Positions 23,923 to 33,247 of a stretch of DNA of 64,000 bases are shown in pieces. The notes beneath the pieces were generated by a model. It did no database searches. It was not told the DNA's origin and saw nothing but the letters and a program-made list of their open reading frames with translations. This DNA is from Slackia sp. ZJ119 (GTDB lineage Bacteria; Actinomycetota; Coriobacteriia; Coriobacteriales; Eggerthellaceae). Numbering within the stretch: position 1 is the first letter of the stretch; each line of letters opens with the position of its first letter. The stretch is from NCBI RefSeq assembly GCF_011039175.1, contig NZ_JAAKEN010000007.1:62001-126000 (forward strand), given 5' to 3'. The translations under genes and the position numbers were made by a program.

Positions 23923-24705
23923 ATGGATACCGCAACCGCCCGCCTTCTGGCGAACTTGACCAGCGATTTCTACACGAAAACCGCGTCGTCGTTCTCGGCG
24001 ACGCGGCAAAGCCCTTGGGAGGGCTGGCGCCAGGTGGTCGATGCGGCGGCACGGTCGCTCCGCGGCCGCGAGCCGCTGTCCGTGCTCGACGCGGGATGCG
24101 GAAACCTCCGCTTCGAGCGCTTCCTTTTCGATGAGGGCATCGCGTTTCGGGCGGTCGGCGTCGACGACTGCCCGGCGCTCGTCGATGAGGGCGCATCCGC
24201 CTTCGAGGCGGCGGGGCTCCCGGACGCGCCGATAAAGTTTGTTGAAGCTAACATTGTCGAGGCGCTTCTGTGCGGCGCCGATCCGTTCGCGGCTCTGGAC
24301 AGGCGCACGTTCGACCTGGCCGTCGCGTTCGGCGTCATGCACCACGTCCCGACCGCCGCGGCCCGGCGACGCCTGCTGGACGCGCTTGTTGGGCGCACGC
24401 GGCCCGGAGGGATCGTCGCGGCGTCGTTTTGGCGGTTCGCAGACGACGCCCGCCTGCTGAAAAAGGCACGCGCGGCCACGGCGAAGGCCCAGGAGCGCTT
24501 CGGCCCGCTCGACCTTGACGCGGGCGATCATCTGCTGCAATGGCAGCAGGACGAGTCGGTCTTCCGCTACTGCCACCACGCATCCGACGACGAGATCGCC
24601 GATCTGGCCGCCGCGTGCGCCGCTTCGGCCGAAGTCGTTGCAAACTTTTTCGCCGACGGATCGAGCGGGCGCCTCAACCGCTACCTCGTGCTCAGGAAGC
24701 GCTGA
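23923..24705 (+). CDS. Class I SAM-dependent methyltransferase, Trm9/ALKBH8-like
   Basis: A 260-aa methyltransferase. The N-terminal FYTKTASSFSATRQSPWEGW (about 16-35) resembles the start of eukaryotic Trm9. The SAM loop VLDAGCGN is at about 54-61 and AVAFGVMHHVPT is motif IV. A late motif, GDHLLQWQQDESVFRYCHH (about 199-217), resembles the Trm9 segment around its PW and RYYH. Trm9 methylates cm5U34 to mcm5U34. The divergent neighbour is Elp3, the enzyme that makes cm5U. ATG 23923 is the best start, though its ribosome site is weak. Family assignment beyond methyltransferase is pattern-based. Confidence 0.8.
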   Translation: MDTATARLLANLTSDFYTKTASSFSATRQSPWEGWRQVVDAAARSLRGREPLSVLDAGCGNLRFERFLFDEGIAFRAVGVDDCPALVDEGASAFEAAGLPDAPIKFVEANIVEALLCGADPFAALDRRTFDLAVAFGVMHHVPTAAARRRLLDALVGRTRPGGIVAASFWRFADDARLLKKARAATAKAQERFGPLDLDAGDHLLQWQQDESVFRYCHHASDDEIADLAAACAASAEVVANFFADGSSGRLNRYLVLRKR

Positions 24706-24757
24706 TCGAGGCCGTCTTGCCCTGCGCAGGCGAGGCGGAACGGGCAAAAGCGCTTCC
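24695..24757. repeat. Hairpin at convergent gene ends, possible degenerate relative of the palindromic repeat
   Basis: GGAAGCGCT (24695-24703) pairs with AGCGCTTCC (24749-24757), with an inner TTGCCC/GGGCAA stem. Its first 30 nt (AGGAAGCGCTGATCGAGGCC onward to CTTGCCCTG) resemble the left arm of the repeats at 7084 and 48196, and it overlaps the methyltransferase stop. It may simply act as a bidirectional terminator for the methyltransferase and degV genes. Confidence 0.45.
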
Positions 24758-24786
24758 ACCCGCCGCCACGCCGATGCGGGCCACCT

Positions 24787-25671
24787 TTAGCGCTTGTCGG
24801 CCAGAAAGAACAGCGCCATGGTGCCGGGACCGGAATGGGCGCCGATGACCGGGTCGACGTAGTTGATGATGACGTCTTTGACCCCGAGGCGCTGTTTCAC
24901 CTGGTCGGCCACGTATTCGGCTTCTTTGATGCAGTCGCCGTGCGTGATGAACACCGTCTGCTCGGCCACCGGCGCCGTCGCCGAGGCTTCCATGTGGTCC
25001 ACCAGCGCGTTCAGCGACTTTTTGCGCCCGCGCACCTTTTCGAGCGGAATGAGGTGCCCCTCGTCGTCCACGTGCATGACCGGCTTGATGTTGAGCAGCG
25101 TCCCTGCCCAGGCGCTCGTGCGGGACACGCGCCCGCCGCGGAACAAAAACATCAGGTCGTCCACCGTGAACCAGTGCGCCAGGTGCAGCTTGTTTTCCTC
25201 GACCCACGCCGCCACCTCGGCGATGCCGGCTCCCTCGTCGGCCATCTTCGCCGCGTACCACACGAGCAGCCCCTGCCCGCCCGAGGCCGCCAGCGTGTCC
25301 ACCGACACGAGCGCCCGGTCGGGGCACTCCTGCGAAAGCTGGCGCATCACGAGCGACACAGCCTCGCACGTGCCGGAAAGGCCGCTGGAAAAGCCCAGGT
25401 AAAGCACGTCTTTTCCCGCATCGATCAGCCCGCGGACGAGCTTTTCGGAATCGGCGATGGACGGCAGCGACGTCTTGATGACCTTGCCTTCGCGCATCAT
25501 CGCGTAGAACTGCGCCAGGTCGGTCGTTTCGCCTTTCAGGTAGCTTTGGTAGACCTTGTCCTCGCCGTCGACCATGAAGGTGAGCGGCAGGATGTGCAGC
25601 CCCAGCTCGTCGATGATGCTCTCAGGCAGGTTGCAGCTGGAGTCGGTCACTATTTCAAAGGAACGTGCCAT
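24787..25671 (-). CDS. DegV family fatty-acid-binding protein
   Basis: A 294-aa protein that begins EIVTDSSCNLPESI, the DegV hallmark, with SSGLSGTCEA at about 96-105 and HTGPGT-like SGPGTMALFF near the end. DegV/FakB proteins present fatty acids to the FakA kinase for incorporation into phospholipid. No FakA is in the window. ATG 25671 has an AAAGGA site; an upstream in-frame start would overlap the ileS control region. It is divergent from ileS. Confidence 0.92.
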   Translation of the reverse strand: MARSFEIVTDSSCNLPESIIDELGLHILPLTFMVDGEDKVYQSYLKGETTDLAQFYAMMREGKVIKTSLPSIADSEKLVRGLIDAGKDVLYLGFSSGLSGTCEAVSLVMRQLSQECPDRALVSVDTLAASGGQGLLVWYAAKMADEGAGIAEVAAWVEENKLHLAHWFTVDDLMFLFRGGRVSRTSAWAGTLLNIKPVMHVDDEGHLIPLEKVRGRKKSLNALVDHMEASATAPVAEQTVFITHGDCIKEAEYVADQVKQRLGVKDVIINYVDPVIGAHSGPGTMALFFLADKR

Positions 25672-25955
25672 AGGGTGTCCTTTCTGTCGAAGTGGTTTGA
25701 TGGCCGAGCCGTTTCGCGATACGCCGCGTTCGCGAAGCCGTCGGCGAACCCGTAAGGTTGCAGTATAGCGAAACCCGCCGAAAAATCGCACACAGGGCAT
25801 GCATGCGTTTCGCAGCGGCAACGAAGCGCAGCGCATGCGGGGATTGCGATGTTTTTACCGATATGCGACCAGGCGGCGCAGCGAAAACAGGACCCATAGG
25901 CTATACTTCGACGTTTGTAACATCGAAGCGATACCTGAGAAAAGGAAGGCATCTC

Positions 25956-28808
25956 GTGGGCAAGAGCTACAAAGACACCATGAACCTGCCCAAGACAGAC
26001 TTCGCCATGCGGGCCAACCTGCCTGCCAACGAGCCGAAGCGCCTTGAGAAGTGGGAAAACGAGCGCATCTATCAGCAGGTGCTTGACAAAAACCGTGACA
26101 ACAAGCCCTTCGTCCTCCATGACGGGCCGCCGTACGCCAACGGCCCCATCCACATCGGGCACGCCTTCAACAAGATCCTCAAAGACTTCGTGAACAAGTC
26201 GCATGCCCAGATGGGCTTTTTCACGCCGTACGTGCCGGGGTGGGACTGCCACGGCCAGCCGATCGAGCACATGGTGGAAACGACCATCGGCCCCAAGCGC
26301 ATGGCGACAATCAGCCAGCCCGACCTGCGCCAGCTTTGCCGCGAATGGGCCGAGAAGTACGTCGACATCCAGCGCGAAGGCTTCAAGCGCCTTGGCGTGA
26401 ACGCCGACTGGGACAATCCGTACCTTACGTTTTTGCCGAACTACGAGGCCGGCAACGTCGAAATCTTCAAGCAGATGTATTTGGACGGCTCGATCTACCG
26501 CGGCCGCAAGCCCATCCATTGGTGCAAAAGCTGCCACACCGCCCTTGCCGAAGCGGAGATCGAATACGGCGACGAGACCTCGCCGTCCATCTTCGTGCGG
26601 TTCGCGCTCGACGCGATGCCCGGCGTCTTCGAAGCGGCCGGCGCGACGGGGCAGGCCTACATACTTATCTGGACGACCACGCCTTGGACGCTGCCGGCCA
26701 ACACCGCCGTGTCGCTGGCGCCTGACGCCGACTACGTGATGGTGCAGGCCGACGGCGCGAACATGATCTTCGCGCAAGAGCTGGTCGAGCAGGTGGCCCA
26801 GGCCGCCGGCTGGGAAGACTTCCGCGTCGTGTCCGACGAGACGGGCGAGCCGGTCACGCTCAAAGGCCGCGAAATGTGCGGGCTCGCCTACACCTGCCCC
26901 ATCCGCCACGACCTGAAGGGCACCGTCATCTACGGCGACCACGTCACGCTCGACTCGGGCACGGGCGCGGTGCACACGGCCCCCGGACACGGCCAAGACG
27001 ACTACCTGGTCGGCCTGGAATTCGACATCCCGCTGCTCATGCCGGTCGACGACAACGGCGTGCTCACCGACGAGGCCGGCCCCTTCGCAGGCCTTGACGT
27101 GGAAGCGGCCAACCCCGTCATCATCGAGTGGCTGCGCGACCAAGGCACGCTCGTGGCGGCTCAGGACATCGTGCACAGCTATCCGCACTGCTGGCGCTGC
27201 CATCAGCCGGTCATCTTCCGCGCGACCGACCAGTGGTTCGTGTCCATGGACAAAAACGGCCTTCGCGACAAGGCGCTGCACGCCATCAACGACGAGGTGC
27301 GCTTCGTGCCCGACTGGGCGAAGAACCGCATCGGAGCGATGGTGGCCGACCGCCCGGACTGGTGCATCTCGCGCCAGCGCAGCTGGGGCGTGCCCATTCC
27401 GGTGTTCAAGTGCGCCAAGTGCGGCTCGACCGTCGCCACTGAAGCGACGTTCGATGCGGTGATCGCGCTGTTCTACGAAAAGGGCGCCGACGCCTGGTTC
27501 ACCGAAAAGCCCGCCGACTACCTGCCGAAGCACACGGCGTGCGAGGTGTGCGGCTGCACCGATCTGCTGCCTGAAAAGGACATCTTGGACGTGTGGTGGG
27601 AGTCGGGCGTCAGCCACACGAGCGTGCTCAAGCACCGCGAGGCCGAAGGGCTGCATTTCCCGGCCGAGCTGTATCTGGAAGGCTCTGACCAGCACCGCGG
27701 CTGGTTCCAGTCGTCGCTGCTCACGTCGGTGGGCGCCTACGGCACGCCGCCCTACCAGTCGGTCATGCACTGCGGGTTCACCGTGGACGAGCAGGGGCGC
27801 AAGATGTCCAAGTCGCTCGGCAACGGCATCGATCCGGCAGAGGTGATGGAGAAATTCGGCGCCGACGTGCTGCGCCTGTGGGTGTCGAGCGTCGACTATT
27901 CGCAGGACGTGTCCATCTCCGACGCCATCTTGAAGCAGGTCTCCGACGCCTACCGCCGCTTCCGCAACACGTTCCGCTTCCTGCTGGGCAGCCTGGACGA
28001 CTTCGACGACGCGACCGACGCCGTGAGCGACTGGAACGCGCTCGAGCCCATCGACCAGTACTATCTGGCCGCCACTGCCGCGCTGCTTTCCGAAGTGACC
28101 CAGGCCTACCAGGAATTCCGCTACAACGCGGTGTACCGGGCGTGCTACGAGTTCGTGAACGACCTGTCCGCCATCTACATGGACGTCGCGAAGGATCGCC
28201 TGTACTCCGAAGCCCCGGACTCGCCGCGCCGCCGCGCCGTGCAGACCGTGCTCATGAACATCCTGGAAGTGCTCGTGCGCGTGATGACGCCCATCCTGTC
28301 GTTCACGACCGATGAAGTGTGGGAACACTATCCCCGCGCTATGCGCGAGCGCACCAGCCGCGCAGGTAACGTGCAGCTGGCCGGCTGGCCGGATGCGTCC
28401 GATTTCGTGCCGGCGCTGCCAGCCGACGAAGGACGAGCTGCGCTGGAATCGTTTGCCGTGGCGCTTGAAGCCCGCGACGTTGCGATGAAGGCGCTTGAAG
28501 AGGCCCGCGGGGCGAAGCTCGTGAACAAGAGCCAGGAAGCCGTCGTGGAGCTGACGGCTCCGGCCGACGCGAAGACGGTGCTTGACGCGCTCGGCGCAGG
28601 CGTGCTGGAAGAGCTGTTCATCGTGGCGTCGGTGACGGTCGTCGAAGGCGGCGAGTTCGCTGCGACGGTGAGCGCGTCGACGAGCGAGAAATGCCCGCGC
28701 TGCTGGAACTACCGCGAGCTGGGCGGAAACGCGCACCACCCGGACGTGTGCGGACGCTGCGGCGATGCGCTCGACGCCATCGGGTTTGACGGCGGCAAGG
28801 ACGCTTGA
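25956..28808 (+). CDS. ileS: Isoleucyl-tRNA synthetase
   Basis: A 950-aa class I synthetase that charges tRNA-Ile. HIGH is at residues 66-69 (PYANGPIHIGHAF), KMSKS at about 616-620, the CP1 editing domain lies between them, and a C-terminal zinc site is made of CPRCW and CGRCG pairs. Length is normal. The start is GTG 25956 after AAAGGAAGG; the frame is open further upstream but without family similarity. No T-box leader is evident. The stop overlaps lspA (TGATG), so a multi-gene unit ileS-lspA-rluA-hemH is likely. Confidence 0.97.
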   Translation: MGKSYKDTMNLPKTDFAMRANLPANEPKRLEKWENERIYQQVLDKNRDNKPFVLHDGPPYANGPIHIGHAFNKILKDFVNKSHAQMGFFTPYVPGWDCHGQPIEHMVETTIGPKRMATISQPDLRQLCREWAEKYVDIQREGFKRLGVNADWDNPYLTFLPNYEAGNVEIFKQMYLDGSIYRGRKPIHWCKSCHTALAEAEIEYGDETSPSIFVRFALDAMPGVFEAAGATGQAYILIWTTTPWTLPANTAVSLAPDADYVMVQADGANMIFAQELVEQVAQAAGWEDFRVVSDETGEPVTLKGREMCGLAYTCPIRHDLKGTVIYGDHVTLDSGTGAVHTAPGHGQDDYLVGLEFDIPLLMPVDDNGVLTDEAGPFAGLDVEAANPVIIEWLRDQGTLVAAQDIVHSYPHCWRCHQPVIFRATDQWFVSMDKNGLRDKALHAINDEVRFVPDWAKNRIGAMVADRPDWCISRQRSWGVPIPVFKCAKCGSTVATEATFDAVIALFYEKGADAWFTEKPADYLPKHTACEVCGCTDLLPEKDILDVWWESGVSHTSVLKHREAEGLHFPAELYLEGSDQHRGWFQSSLLTSVGAYGTPPYQSVMHCGFTVDEQGRKMSKSLGNGIDPAEVMEKFGADVLRLWVSSVDYSQDVSISDAILKQVSDAYRRFRNTFRFLLGSLDDFDDATDAVSDWNALEPIDQYYLAATAALLSEVTQAYQEFRYNAVYRACYEFVNDLSAIYMDVAKDRLYSEAPDSPRRRAVQTVLMNILEVLVRVMTPILSFTTDEVWEHYPRAMRERTSRAGNVQLAGWPDASDFVPALPADEGRAALESFAVALEARDVAMKALEEARGAKLVNKSQEAVVELTAPADAKTVLDALGAGVLEELFIVASVTVVEGGEFAATVSASTSEKCPRCWNYRELGGNAHHPDVCGRCGDALDAIGFDGGKDA

Positions 28809-29416
28809 TGGCGCTTCATGCCAAAGAGCTGACGAACGAGCCCGGTCGCGGCGGCGCTTCGGCGTCCGCCCGGCCGGGGCATGCCCGAGGGCGCGTGCTT
28901 GCGGCCATCGCGGTCATTGCAGCCGTTTGGGTCGTGCTTGACCAGGTCACGAAGGCGTATTTCAACTCGTTCGACGTAGGCGCCGTCGTGGGCGGGCCTT
29001 TTGCGGGCTTGATCCAGTTCCGCCTTGTGCACAACACCGGCATGGCCTGGGGGCTGTTCGGCGATTCGACGCTGGCCCTCGGCGTCATGTCGGTGGCGGT
29101 GTGCTGCTTTTTCGCCGCGTACGCCTTCATCTGTGCGCCGCGCTTGAACTGGGCCGAGGCCATAGGGCTTGCGCTTGTCATCGCCGGCGGCATCGGCAAC
29201 GCCTGCGACCGCTTCGCGCTGGGCTACGTGGTGGACTTCATCGAGACGGCCTTTATGGACTTTCCGGTGTTCAACGTGGCCGACATTGGTGTGACCTGCG
29301 GTTTCGTGCTGTTTCTTATAGGGTTGTTCGTGTCGATGAGCCGCGACGGCGATTCCTGCGAACCCGATGCTGGCGATTCGGGCGCTCATGCGCCGCACGC
29401 GCGGAAGGACGGTTGA
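28808..29416 (+). CDS. lspA: Signal peptidase II (lipoprotein signal peptidase)
   Basis: A 202-aa aspartyl protease of the membrane that cleaves prolipoprotein signal peptides. Four membrane helices are visible. Catalytic motifs: GGIGNACDRFALGYVVDFI (first Asp in the N-x-x-DR region) and FNVADIGV (second Asp). An N-terminal basic stretch of about 30 residues and a polar C-terminal tail extend beyond the core. ATG 28808 overlaps the ileS stop. An ileS-lspA-rluD order is common in bacteria. Confidence 0.93.
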   Translation: MALHAKELTNEPGRGGASASARPGHARGRVLAAIAVIAAVWVVLDQVTKAYFNSFDVGAVVGGPFAGLIQFRLVHNTGMAWGLFGDSTLALGVMSVAVCCFFAAYAFICAPRLNWAEAIGLALVIAGGIGNACDRFALGYVVDFIETAFMDFPVFNVADIGVTCGFVLFLIGLFVSMSRDGDSCEPDAGDSGAHAPHARKDG

Positions 29417-29419
29417 GCC

Positions 29420-30484
29420 ATGGGCCGCCTGCTGAGCTTTCGCCCGGATCCGCCGTACTGGGGCGAGCGTTTGGACGCCGTGCTGGCCGCGCACGGGTGC
29501 TATGCGAGCCGCAGCGCCGCCGCCCGGGCGGTCGAAGAGGGCCGCGTGACGGTTTCGGGCAAAACGGTCGCGAAGAAGCACGCCGTGCAGGCGACGGACT
29601 TCATCGTGTACGAGGCCGACGAAGAAGCGGCGCCCCTGCGCGTGTGCGGCGAACCGATTCCGCTCGACATACGCTTTGAAGACGACGAGGTCATCGTGCT
29701 GTCGAAGCAAGCGGGGCTGATCTGCCACCCGGCGGCCGACCATCCGGACGGCACGCTCGTCAACGCGCTCGTCTATCATTGCGGGGCGGACCATCTGTGC
29801 AACGTGCAGGGCGAAGACGACCGCCTGGGCATCGTGCACCGGCTCGACGGCGACACGAGCGGGCTTATGCTGGCGGCGAAGACGAACGAGGCCGGCGAGG
29901 CGCTCATGCAGGCCATCCGCGAAAAAGCGGTGGAGCGGCGCTACCTGGCGCTTGTCCACGGCGTCATCGGACCCGACACCGGCATGGTCGACGCGCCCAT
30001 CGACCGCTCGCTGCGCGACCGCACCCGCCGCTGCGTGCGAGAGGCGCCTTCGGCCCGCGAATCCATCACGACATTTCGCGTGCTCGAGCGCTTCGACGCC
30101 GAGCCGGGCGACGACGGCTACACCCTCATCGACTGCAAGCTGTTCACCGGGCGCACCCATCAGATCCGCGTGCACATGGAATACACGCGCCACCCGCTCG
30201 TGGGGGATCCGATGTACACCTCGGGCGCTCCGAAGGCCCCGCGGGCAAGCTTGGGGCTGGCGCGACAGTTCCTCCATTCGTTCACGCTGGGCTTCGAGCA
30301 CCCCGAAACGGGCGAATACCTGGAGTTTTTCGACGGACTGCCGGAAGACTTGCAGACGGCGCTCGACGGTCTCTCTCCGCGCAGCATGGGCAAGACGCCC
30401 TTTTGGGATGAGGCGTTCGCCCCAAGGCCGGCACAGGAGGCGGCAAGCGGTTCGGACGTGGCGGCGGAAGGAGGTCGGGCGTGA
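29420..30484 (+). CDS. RluA-family rRNA/tRNA pseudouridine synthase
   Basis: A 354-aa enzyme with an N-terminal S4 RNA-binding domain (about 14-75) and a catalytic domain with the key Asp in HRLDGDTSGLML (about 138-149), followed by GRTHQIRVHM. It is of the RluD/YlyB type often found right after lspA, here 3 nt downstream. The exact uridine target cannot be assigned. The stop overlaps the ferrochelatase start by 4 nt (GTGA). Confidence 0.92.
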   Translation: MGRLLSFRPDPPYWGERLDAVLAAHGCYASRSAAARAVEEGRVTVSGKTVAKKHAVQATDFIVYEADEEAAPLRVCGEPIPLDIRFEDDEVIVLSKQAGLICHPAADHPDGTLVNALVYHCGADHLCNVQGEDDRLGIVHRLDGDTSGLMLAAKTNEAGEALMQAIREKAVERRYLALVHGVIGPDTGMVDAPIDRSLRDRTRRCVREAPSARESITTFRVLERFDAEPGDDGYTLIDCKLFTGRTHQIRVHMEYTRHPLVGDPMYTSGAPKAPRASLGLARQFLHSFTLGFEHPETGEYLEFFDGLPEDLQTALDGLSPRSMGKTPFWDEAFAPRPAQEAASGSDVAAEGGRA

Positions 30485-31497
30485 TCGAAGGAAGGCGGCC
30501 CCGCTGCGGCGTCGTGCTCGTGAACACGGGCAGCCCCGCGGCGCCTGAGCCCGAAGCCGTGCGCGACTACCTGTCGCGCTTTCTGTCAGATCCGCGCATC
30601 GCGCCTAAGACGCCGGCGTGGCCGTTCGTCTTGAAGTCGTTCATCCTGCCGCGCCGCTCGAAGGCCTCCGCCGCACGCTATGCGTCCATCTGGACCGAGG
30701 CGGGATCTCCGCTCGCCGTTGCACACGCGGCCATCGAGCGCAAGCTGCAGGAGCGCTTCGATGCGGCAGGGGACGCCGTGGCCGTGAAGACGGCCTACAG
30801 CTACAGCAGCCCGTTTTTCGCGGATGCGCTGCGCGAGCTTGCGGCGCTCGGCGTTGGCAGGATCGTCGTGCTGCCGCTGTTTCCGCAGACGGCGTTTTCC
30901 CAGGCGGCAGGCACGGTGGTCGACGCCGTGGACGCCGCCTGCGCACAAAGCGCCTGGGACGGCGAGCTCGTCTTCATCGACGGCTACGGCGACGATCCCG
31001 GCTACGTCGCGGCGCTTGCCGACGCGATTCGCGCCGCCGGCTTCGACCCCGCCCCCGAGTCGGGCCATCGGCTGTTTTTGTCCTACCACTCAATTCCGCT
31101 TGCCGACGTGGAGGCGGGAGACGACTACCCTGACCAGACAGCCCGCACCAACGCGCTTCTCGCCGATGCGCTCGGCATTGGCTCAGACCGCTGGCGCGTG
31201 GGCTTTCAGTCGCGCTTCGACAAGGAGCGCAGCTGGGTCTCTCCGTTCACTGCCGACGTGCTCGAGCAATTCGCCCGCGAGGACGGCGGCACGCTCTTTT
31301 TCGCGTGCCCGAACTTCGCGGTCGACTGCCTGGAGACGCTCTACGACGTGCCGAACGAGCTGGAGCCGGCCTACCGAAGGGCCCTGCGCGAGGCCGGGCG
31401 CGACGGCGCGGGCGACGTCTTCGTGTACGTGCCGTGCCTGAACGACTCGCCCGCCCACATAGACGTGCTGTTCAACCTGTTGAAACGCCACTTATAG
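30481..31497 (+). CDS. hemH: Ferrochelatase
   Basis: A 338-aa enzyme inserting Fe2+ into a porphyrin to make haem. It starts GVVLVNTGSP, a family hallmark. The metal-site His is in FLSYHSIPL, and VGFQSRFDKERSW plus FFACPNFAVDCLETL carry the second conserved region with its Glu. Start GTG 30481 overlaps the rluA stop. Whether it acts on protoporphyrin or coproporphyrin (CpfC, usual in Gram-positives) cannot be decided here. No other haem genes are nearby. Confidence 0.92.
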   Translation: MIEGRRPRCGVVLVNTGSPAAPEPEAVRDYLSRFLSDPRIAPKTPAWPFVLKSFILPRRSKASAARYASIWTEAGSPLAVAHAAIERKLQERFDAAGDAVAVKTAYSYSSPFFADALRELAALGVGRIVVLPLFPQTAFSQAAGTVVDAVDAACAQSAWDGELVFIDGYGDDPGYVAALADAIRAAGFDPAPESGHRLFLSYHSIPLADVEAGDDYPDQTARTNALLADALGIGSDRWRVGFQSRFDKERSWVSPFTADVLEQFAREDGGTLFFACPNFAVDCLETLYDVPNELEPAYRRALREAGRDGAGDVFVYVPCLNDSPAHIDVLFNLLKRHL

Positions 31498-31555
31498 GAC
31501 CAACTGCGGCCTGCATGGCGCCACAGAGGCCGCGCCGCTCAACGAAAGGATCGCC

Positions 31556-32770
<1,215 letters not shown>

Positions 32771-32884
32771 AGAAGCGCGGCTCAGAAAGCGGGCGTCCCT
32801 CTGCGGACGCCCGCCGCATGGCGCCACCTTGCCAGCAATACGAAAACAGGCCAGGGATGAATCCTCTGGCCTGTGTATTTCTGG

Positions 32885-32958
<74 letters not shown>

Positions 32959-32989
32959 AATCTGCGGTCCCTCGCGAGACAGCTCGTTT

Positions 32990-33018
32990 ATAGTACCCGC
33001 AAGTCGGCTCCATTGCAA
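32990..33018 (-). promoter_or_regulatory. Promoter of tRNA-Pro
   Basis: On the minus strand: TTGCAA (33018-33013), a 17-nt spacer and TACTAT (32995-32990). Transcription would start about 25 nt before the tRNA. The rest of the gap up to 33247 (the ech leader) shows no gene. Confidence 0.6.
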
Positions 33019-33247
33019 GAAGAAATTTGATCGCGGGCCTCATTCTTCATAACTTCACATTTGTTGCCGGCCCGTCATCGCACCGTGGCCCTGCGGAAGC
33101 CTTTCGGCCTTCTACCGAACAAATGCTCACGCGCTGGCAGCACAGGCCGCCCGGCAGCGGCGGATATTGCTAGAGTGTCATCGTGGCATCGCGCAGGCGG
33201 CGATGCGATTCGTTGAAAGCTTCGGATACAGAAAAGGGGGAGAAGAC

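Noticed and set aside
25672-25955. T-box riboswitch in front of ileS
   Set aside because: The leader is only about 50-250 nt, has no recognisable T-box core sequence and no terminator/antiterminator pair; only a small CTTCGA/TCGAAG stem is seen.
25650-28739. A 1029-codon open frame opposite ileS on the minus strand
   Set aside because: It is the antisense shadow of a strongly coding GC-rich gene. It has low-complexity His/Arg/Val composition, no ribosome site and no family motif. Similar long antisense frames (for example 1847-3484, 36891-38930 and 44011-45843) were rejected for the same reason.
33116-33128. CGAACAAATGCTC as a LexA box upstream of the ech operon
   Set aside because: Only the left half matches the SOS consensus; the right half (GCTCA instead of GTTCG) fails and no promoter elements align with it.
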